Shown here: positions 57,597 through 64,000 of the stretch, piece by piece
How positions within the stretch are numbered: the first letter of the stretch is position 1
How the letters are laid out: every line of letters begins with the position of its first letter
Assembly (NCBI GenBank): GCA_940337035.1
Contig: OW679202.1
Span: forward strand, 51,043,763-51,107,762
Origin: Agriotes lineatus
Taxonomy: Eukaryota > Arthropoda > Insecta > Coleoptera > Elateridae
DNA: 64,000 bases
Direction of reading: 5' to 3'
The notes under the pieces: model-generated
Databases searched by the model: none
Told to the model about the DNA's origin: nothing
The model's input: the letters and a program-made list of their open reading frames with translations, nothing else
Program-made: the position numbers and the translations under genes

Positions 57597-58465
57597 TTAC
57601 AATTTTTCAAAATACTTTCCTTTGGCTTCAATGGACAACTTCATACGCCTAAACCAAGATCTAAAACGTTCACGAAAGTCTTCTATAGGAACATCGTCTA
57701 GAGCACTCACAAACGCATATCTAGCTTCATCAAGACTGTCGAAACGAGTTCCACGAAGTTTAAGTTTGACTTTTGGAAGAGGCTTTGTGAGGCGCTGCGT
57801 TGTCATGATGCAAAAAGAGCCCTCTCAATCCAAAGTAAGAACTATTTTCTCGTAGTTTATCCAACACAAACGGAAAGCAGACTTCAGAGTACCATTTGGC
57901 ATTAACCGCCTTTAGAGCTTCCAAAGGAGCAGTTGCCATATGGCTACTTGCGGACAAGAATGTTGCCACCATCTTCTTGCCGACGCTTTGTCCACGTTTG
58001 ACATTCCTGGGAGGTTCTTCATCTGAAAATACCCAAACTGTTGGCTGTCGCTTGGTTTATGGGTCCTACTGATAGCAAGTCTCGTCACCCGTGATAACAT
58101 TAAAAACTTTACGGCCGTCACCGTTCTCGAATTTGGCATTTTTTTTGCACCATGCCAAACAAGCCTGCTTTTGATCTGTAAGGAGTGCATGTGCCACCCA
58201 GCGAGAACAAAGCTTCCTAACATACAGAGGTTGATGCATCTTCCACATTTTTTGCAGTCACTGCAATTGCAGGACGTACATTTTTCTTGTCGTCTTTTAA
58301 CGAAAAATGTCCGTGTTTGAATTGAGCAAACCATCGGTAAACTGTTGCACGAGGTGGGACAAGAACACCAAAAGCTAAAACAAGGCCCTTGCAATCGTTT
58401 TCAGTGAGATCAGCCTTAACGTCGTAGAATGTCATGGCACGAAAATATTCTCGGTCATTTTCCAT
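57597..58465 (-). pseudogene. Mariner transposase (Mos1-like), internally deleted
   Basis: The transposase cuts and pastes the element at TA sites. The minus strand starts at a true ATG (58465): MENDREYFRAMTFYDVKADL and ATVYRWFAQFKHGH are the N-terminal helix-turn-helix regions. After a frameshift near 58240 come ITGDET (first catalytic D), STVWVF-like, KKMVATFLSASSHMATAPLE and LHHDNAAPHKA (second D). The next part should hold the YSPDLAPxDFFLF motif with the third D, but the sequence jumps directly to PKVKLKLRGTRFDSLDEA and the C-terminus RSWFRRMKLSIEAKGKYFEKL. That loses roughly 30-40 residues and the last catalytic aspartate. Other frameshifts and stops are present (after ETCYQ). I found no clear terminal inverted repeats. 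Confidence 0.88.
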
Positions 58466-58486
58466 GACTAATAACGCACTTATTTT

Positions 58487-58700
58487 TATTTATTTTATTT
58501 TATTTTGGTACTCAGCCAACAGCTGTTAGGCCAATTATAGGCGTCGCTGTACATTTTATGGGGACTTCCAACCCCACTAACGACTGTCATGATGTTATTA
58601 TGACATCCGGGACCAACTATTTCCGTGGCAGCCGTACCACGAGGCGCCGAGAGAAACAGCCATGAAACTCCCATCCAAGTTCTGAACTTAAATGGATATT
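58487..58700. repeat. TTTTA-rich tract and possible dispersed repeat
   Basis: A (TTTTA)n-like run at 58487-58507 is followed by a GC-richer block with phrases such as CCGTACCACGAGGCGCC that I associate with dispersed insect repeats, though I cannot name the family. Confidence 0.3.
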
Positions 58701-60900
58701 TTGGTCAGATGTCAACCTATTACTTATTATGAAATTTGGTTTGGAACCTCACAATTAGGTACTGAATTGATAGGTGAACCAAATTTTGGCGTATGCGTAC
58801 AATTACGCTCACATCTCACTAACTTGGTTCCTAGTGACCCTCGTAATAGTCTTTTACAGTGTTTTAAATAATTTCATTGACAATTCAGTACAAAATGAGG
58901 AATTCGATTAGAGTTAAATTTGGCTTATATGTGATATTAAAATATTTCTGTTTGGAAAATATAGGCCACTACAGCTATGGATAGCCGTTCGACCAGTAAA
59001 ATTATTCATTTTGAGAAGAAATATGTCTTTGCAATAGTACTGATTAATCAAATATTATCGCAACAGAACCTTAATTGTTTTTCTTCACTACCACAAAGCT
59101 TAAACTCGTTTTCTGATGGCACAAAAACTCTGCGAGATATTAGACTCTAGTCTCTGTTTTGGTATTTTAATTTACTAGTTCATATGGATTTCTTATCTAA
59201 TTCAGAAATGTATTGCGCCTCAATCTTCAGCTTACAAGTTTGTTATACATAGTATTATAATTAACTGTGTCAATTGTGAGTCCATATTATGAAAAAGAAC
59301 CATTGTTTTAGTATTTATATCCCTAAAGTCATAAACCGTGTCGCAAAGCCATAAACTCCAGTTAAACATCCGTGATGCGTACGTTTTAAAAAATCGTTTG
59401 TCATCCAAGGCTGCATTTGCCCTTACTGCCGCTAAGGATTTTATGACATAATTCTTCAAAATGCCATAAAAATTCATGGCCTAATCAGCATCATAATTAT
59501 TTATTACAGCGGGTCAAGGTTCAAGCGGAGAAGTGGATAGTCGATTAGAGGTGATTGGAAACCGTATCTTTATATTTAAATTATGACAAAACAATTCCAG
59601 ATAACAGAATGTAGACATTGTTTTTGAACAACCCAATGGAAATTAATGATTTTAACCTAGACCTAGTGCGAAATTATGCCCACACAATTCAAATGGTATA
59701 ATATTCTTCTAGAATTACTATATTGGCCAAACTTATGCTCACGTAAAAAAGCTCTAAACAGCTGTAGCTATAATTCTAAAAAGAGATGGTAGCGACAAAC
59801 AACTTATCTATCTTCCTACTTGTACATAATATATTGGCCTAATTTATATATTATAGATTGTTAGCAAAGCATTACGAAAGTATAGTGTCGCAATTCTTTC
59901 TTGAATCTACCGTGTGTCCACAAGACAACGCACAATAGGACTAACATAATGCTAATAGAAAGGAAACGAGTGCTGTGATCGCCGGTACGCTAAATCGTTT
60001 GCCTTCAGGCTCACTCCTTTGCTCTTGTGTTCCCATTGTAAATTCATTTCACAATTTGTGCTTGGTCCTGGTACCGTGTATTTGTCCATATTTTGAAAAA
60101 AATTGGTACGTGTCAAAAACAAACCGACAATTGCAATAACTGTCGTAAGTGACATTTGTTTCAGACGAAACGGCCAGTTAGAAGGCTTCCTGGCTTAACT
60201 GAATGGGATTAACTATCTCCTCCAGTTAGGGTGAAACCGAAAAGGTTTGCTGTTCGCTACATAAACTCCTTTGACGCCTTGACATCAGCATACTAAACGG
60301 GCTGTAATGAATTTGTTGTACTGTATTTCTTATCTGAATTACTAACTTTGTATTGAGTTTGCGGCTAACTAGCCCTTTCTAGCTGTATGGACCTATCTGC
60401 TATATTGTAACTGGCAACGCTGGAATTTAGCAAGAAGGAGTGGCAACATGTGAATACGAATCAGGTGAAATTGTGGTCAAGAAGTGTAGTATTATTGGTT
60501 ATATTAGTGAGCTTTGGTCTTTTCTTATGTGGCAAATAACGTCTGGCCCAATACGATAACATTAGCAAATTTGACTTTATCAGTCAGTGTTGATACCGTG
60601 AAAGACTAGCAATTCCTCTACTAATCTTGGAAGCGAGCGCGGTGAATTTGTTGAATAAGAAAAACTAACGTGGATTCAGCTACCGAACAGTTTGAAGGGT
60701 TAGACAATAGGAAAGACAAGAACGTTGAAGAAGAAGGGCAAGCTAATCATGTACTACAGGGCGTTGCTGTGGAAGAGCAACGTAACGAAATGATTTTGTG
60801 TCGAAGGCAACCCCCAAAAATTTTGACCCAATCATACCAGCCAATCTGAATACTGACAGTACAGAATTATTGTTTTTGGAAACAGACAGGCGGTTAAAGG
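58701..60900. other. No gene recognised
   Basis: Short frames only. The minus-strand frame 59952-60155 has a true ATG and a hydrophobic start but a 67-residue product without motif. 60660-60840 may be the decayed 5' part of the piggyBac copy. Confidence 0.4.
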
Positions 60901-60959
60901 TTTTGTAAAAGGAAAGAGAAAATCAATTGTGGTAACTACAGGCGTTACAACGTATCTAG

Positions 60960-61480
60960 TTATTCCACGTCTTGGTCTCCATGAATAGGGGTATAAAGCT
61001 GTGGATAAGATGCGATTATGAATCGGGATGCGTTTATAATGTAAATACATACGTCGACAAAGAAGATGGAAATAGATAGAAGGAACTCTTGAAGAACGTT
61101 TAGCTCAAAAATTGGCTCATTTTTATAGAGTTTTCCAACAGTTAGGTTTATGTAAAGTATAAATTCTTCAGCTACTGGTGCAGTCGTCAAGATCAGAACA
61201 AATGTTACCAAATTTCAAGACAAGGTGGCTTGTGGAAGTTTTCAAACGATGAGGAATGATCAGGAAACCTTGGATAGAAGATAGCAAGATACAAGTGCTT
61301 GTATAGGGTTAGCAAACTGTCACAAATCAAAAGAAACCCAAATAAAGGAAATAAGGAAAGATGAATCTGTAGTTGCATTCACATGTCCAAGTCATAGAAT
61401 TCTATAATAACAAATATATCGGCAGCGTAGATATTGCTGACCAGATAATGTATTGCTATGAACACAAAATCGATAAAATA
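60960..61480 (+). pseudogene. piggyBac-type transposase remnant
   Basis: GIKLWIRCDYESGCVYNVNT followed by a KEDGN phrase matches the segment after the first catalytic region in piggyBac transposases (KPxxWGxKxW ... DxxSGYxxxFEIYTG). Further on, CPSHRI and FYNNKYIGSVDIADQIMYCYE correspond to the CPxxVxxYNKxMGGVDxxDQ motif with its DxxDQ pair. The DNFFTS region between is scrambled by frameshifts. The first ~250 residues and the C-terminal cysteine-rich domain are not visible. A dead fragment. Confidence 0.62.
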
Positions 61481-62083
61481 GTAAGCCTGTCGATTATTCT
61501 AATCCTGATACTAGGGAAATTCGCGGTTTGCTAAATTTCGCCCATCTTGGAACTAAAGTTTTAAACTTTTGTAAGCAATAAACGACGCCAATCGTTTTCC
61601 TGACCTAAACTTTTTATGTATCAACCTTACTGCCGGTGGATAACCACCCGTTAACCATCGATCTCCATTCATTCGCTTTGTACTCTTTTCGATTCTGTAT
61701 CGTATTTTCGTTTGTAACGTGTAAGAAAGATAGTCATATGTGACAAATAACATAACGTTTGCAGAAGCCTTGTTGACGACTGTATTTGCGAGTCAACTAG
61801 ATCCACAATTTTTTTGTTGAGTACCTACTAAATGATGTTTTTTATTCAGGATCTTTTGTTACTTTGCTCAATCGGTTCCGTACGCTCTTACCAAGTCAGA
61901 CCTTTGGCTTACACAATGTCGTATACTATTCCTGCACCTAAATCTATTAGGTATATATTGACTGATTCGTTCTTTATATTCAGTCGTACAACTCAAAGAA
62001 GCGCTCACACGAAAATACTAAAATCGAGGTTATCAAAGGGAAAAACAAAAATATTAAAGCATATTCTATTCGTCTAAAGTACC
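61481..62083. other. No gene recognised
   Basis: Spacer between the piggyBac and RTE remnants; frames are chance. Confidence 0.4.
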
Positions 62084-62355
62084 AAATCTAGAGATGAGAA
62101 GCAAAATAATCAAGTCAGGATTCGAAGAAATCCCTGAAATTACAACTCAAGAAATTAGAGAAGCCCTGAAGCAAATGAAAAGCGGCAAGTGTCCGAGGGG
62201 GAGGGCGGAGATAGTATCAATACAGAAATGCTAAAATTGAGAGGATACAACCTTATAATCATCTCCAATAAATACTTACTAGAAAACTGTAGATCTATTA
62301 GTTTATTATCCCATCTACAAAAGTTACTCACCAAAATAATGAGCGCAGAATTATA
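62084..62355 (+). pseudogene. RTE-type LINE RT fragment
   Basis: Frame-shifted translation gives EEIPEITTQEIREALKQMKS, INTEMLKL, then LLENCRSISLLSHLQKLLTK followed by IMSAEL, matching the pre-motif-A part of RTE RTs (EVRxALKQMKNGKAPG ... NYRPISLLSxLYKLFTRI). A deletion removes the IIPLHKKGD segment. Confidence 0.65.
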
Positions 62356-64000
62356 CACCTTGATTATATGCGTATATTATACTGAAAAATCTTTAAAAAT
62401 ATGCACTTAATATGTATTTAAAAATTATATATGCAGTGAACTTTCGTTTTATGCAGTTAAAAATTATACGTCAGTTATAATTTTTTTGAATAATTTTATT
62501 AGCGTTTTACAGTCAGTTATAATTAAACTATTTATTATTATTATAATAATGTTAGTTGTTTAAGTAGCACAAGCTAAAATAATATGGAGTTCATTTTTAA
62601 TAAATAATAATAACTATTATTGAATTAATCTTGCTCTTGGCTTCATTTTACATTCTATTGTTATAAGTTACAATGTTTTTTTTCAATATTGTCCATAGTA
62701 AAGTTTTGGCGTCAGTCTGATGATATAAGTGTATAATCTGAAAACGATCTTTCAACATCAAGACGTAATTGGCACTTTTTTCAATTTTGAAATTACATGT
62801 GAACTTAGATCTAAATTAAAATCTTCAACTATTTCCCTACAAAGAACACAGTTGATGGTTTTTAATACTTTGTGCCCTTTGTTTTTATCTATATTTATTA
62901 ATATTGTTATAAAAAAATCTACCTTTTTTAACCCTCTTTTTGAAGATTATTCGTTAGTTAAAATAAAAAATTAAATACATGCACCAACAACAGTACATTA
63001 TGCCATAAAATATGTTCTAAACCTGTCAGATATACTTATACACGCAAATATGCCCTAAAACGGAAAAATATGCGAAACATGCACTATAAAAATGGTGTCA
63101 ATTGACTGCATTTTTAATAATTCGTGGACATTTTCAACAGCCGCTAGTCTGCATATCCTGTGTTCAAACATGCGGCATATATTTGTGCACTCTAACCATG
63201 ACCAACCGCCGTCCAATACCCGAATTCGACTTCTATATCAACCCGTAGGACAGACTTGTTTTCGACAATTTTAGCTCATCTACTTGGTGTGGTTCGGCGG
63301 AGCGTATTACAGTAAGTTGTATGTGAATATCTCCGGCATCCCACGTGAGCTAGTTACGACGTCAATGTCGGGAATTTAAGTTAATGCTGCATTTCTACCC
63401 AAAAGATCTATAGAAAAATTGGCACCCAACGGGTTAGGCATGTAACAATGTATGTTAGGATAATTTGACAATTGGAACTGTTTCATGAAATCTCAAATTA
63501 TGACTGCAAATATTATATAGATTAATCTAAGTAGGTGCATGGCAGCATTTAAGTATTAAAATGATAAAGTGGATTTTTTATTTAGAGAATATACTACTCT
63601 GATTGATTAAATATTAGACGGTGGTCTATTATGAGTTGTTTTAGCAGATATTTCCTACTGTATTTTCTTCAAACAGCCCACAAGCACGTTGTCCGATATA
63701 TCCAACAACATTATCTTTGTATATTGGACTACTAATTTTAACCACTCTTTCGGAATTTCTTCATTAGTCCATATATTTTTTATTAAGTTACGCAACCTAC
63801 TCCCCAAGTATTTTTTTTTCAAACTTTAACAGTTGTGCGACAATATAGTTTTCGCTTGGATTTTTATTGTCCTTCAATTAATATATCACTCCCACGACTT
63901 CTGCCGGTGGTTTTTCCACCTATATTATGATCTTCGTCCCTTTTCTGGTGTTGCTGATCTCTATCCATTTCATTTTCCCCTGTTTCATTCCCATTTCAAA
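62356..64000. other. No gene recognised; ATATGC-rich patches
   Basis: Very AT-rich. ATATGC-containing phrases cluster at 62390-62455 and 63045-63090, and CAGTTATAATT occurs twice at ~62470 and ~62514. These recall subterminal repeats of hAT-type elements but no ends could be fixed. Confidence 0.35.

Noticed and set aside
57622..57855. Plus-strand frame over the mariner
   Set aside because: Antisense to the mariner pseudogene.
59952..60155. 67-codon minus-strand frame resembling a secreted peptide
   Set aside because: The hydrophobic stretch is short, there is no cysteine pattern and no context; likely chance.

Overview
This window is AT-rich eukaryotic DNA that I read as an insect (at least arthropod) intergenic region dominated by transposable elements. 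The grounds are the repeat families present: a CR1/L2-group LINE whose ORF1 carries a PHD finger and a Baculo_FP-like domain, jockey- and RTE-type LINE debris, a Mos1-like mariner, a piggyBac remnant, hAT-like non-autonomous elements, a gypsy-type LTR element, tRNA-derived SINEs and Penelope-like fragments. I cannot name the species. No host gene is identified with confidence; three weak candidates for host exons are listed as such.

Layout. 0.67-5.0 kb: an apparently intact two-ORF LINE on the minus strand, the only element here with undamaged long reading frames. 5.2-12.2 kb: a LINE tail, two hAT-like ends, a GC-richer segment with an intron-like interval, a LINE RT scrap and a tRNA-like block. 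12.5-23 kb: mostly unassigned, with a jockey remnant (15.1-15.5 kb), an unknown dispersed repeat (16.3-17.0 kb), a possible signal-peptide exon (19.0 kb) and a 306-bp fold-back element with a hammerhead-like motif (20.5-20.8 kb). 23.6-25.5 kb: a tandem array of about twelve ~165-bp units with a dimeric higher-order pattern, abutting a second copy of the unknown dispersed repeat. 27-31 kb: one possible TATA-promoter/first-exon context, otherwise unassigned. 31.3-33.9 kb: LINE debris split by a 493-bp fold-back MITE. 36.9-38.2 kb: short tandem repeats and a tandem pair of tRNA-related SINE units. 39.6-43.1 kb: a 5'-truncated RNase H-bearing LINE followed by two RTE fragments. 45.0-45.5 kb: the larger copy of the fold-back/hammerhead element. 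46.0-48.5 kb: two degraded LINEs. 48.6-51.6 kb: a gypsy-type LTR element, internally decayed, whose 3' LTR is split by a 925-bp hAT MITE; both target-site duplications survive. 51.6-52.5 kb: a CAGGGTG-terminated repeat rich in AAGGTCA motifs, then LINE RT debris. 54.9-64 kb: a tRNA-Ser-type SINE, a LINE endonuclease fragment, a dead mariner, a piggyBac scrap and an RTE scrap.

The genes do not form a cellular pathway. The window is a record of successive insertions: LTR element, then hAT MITE into its LTR; LINE, then CAGGGTG MITE into its RT domain. The observations most worth following are the pair of small inverted-arm Penelope-like elements carrying hammerhead-like motifs, the intact LINE whose stop codon seems to be the first unit of its (TAA)n tail, and the higher-order satellite. 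All protein and family calls rest on reading motifs by eye; no database search was run.
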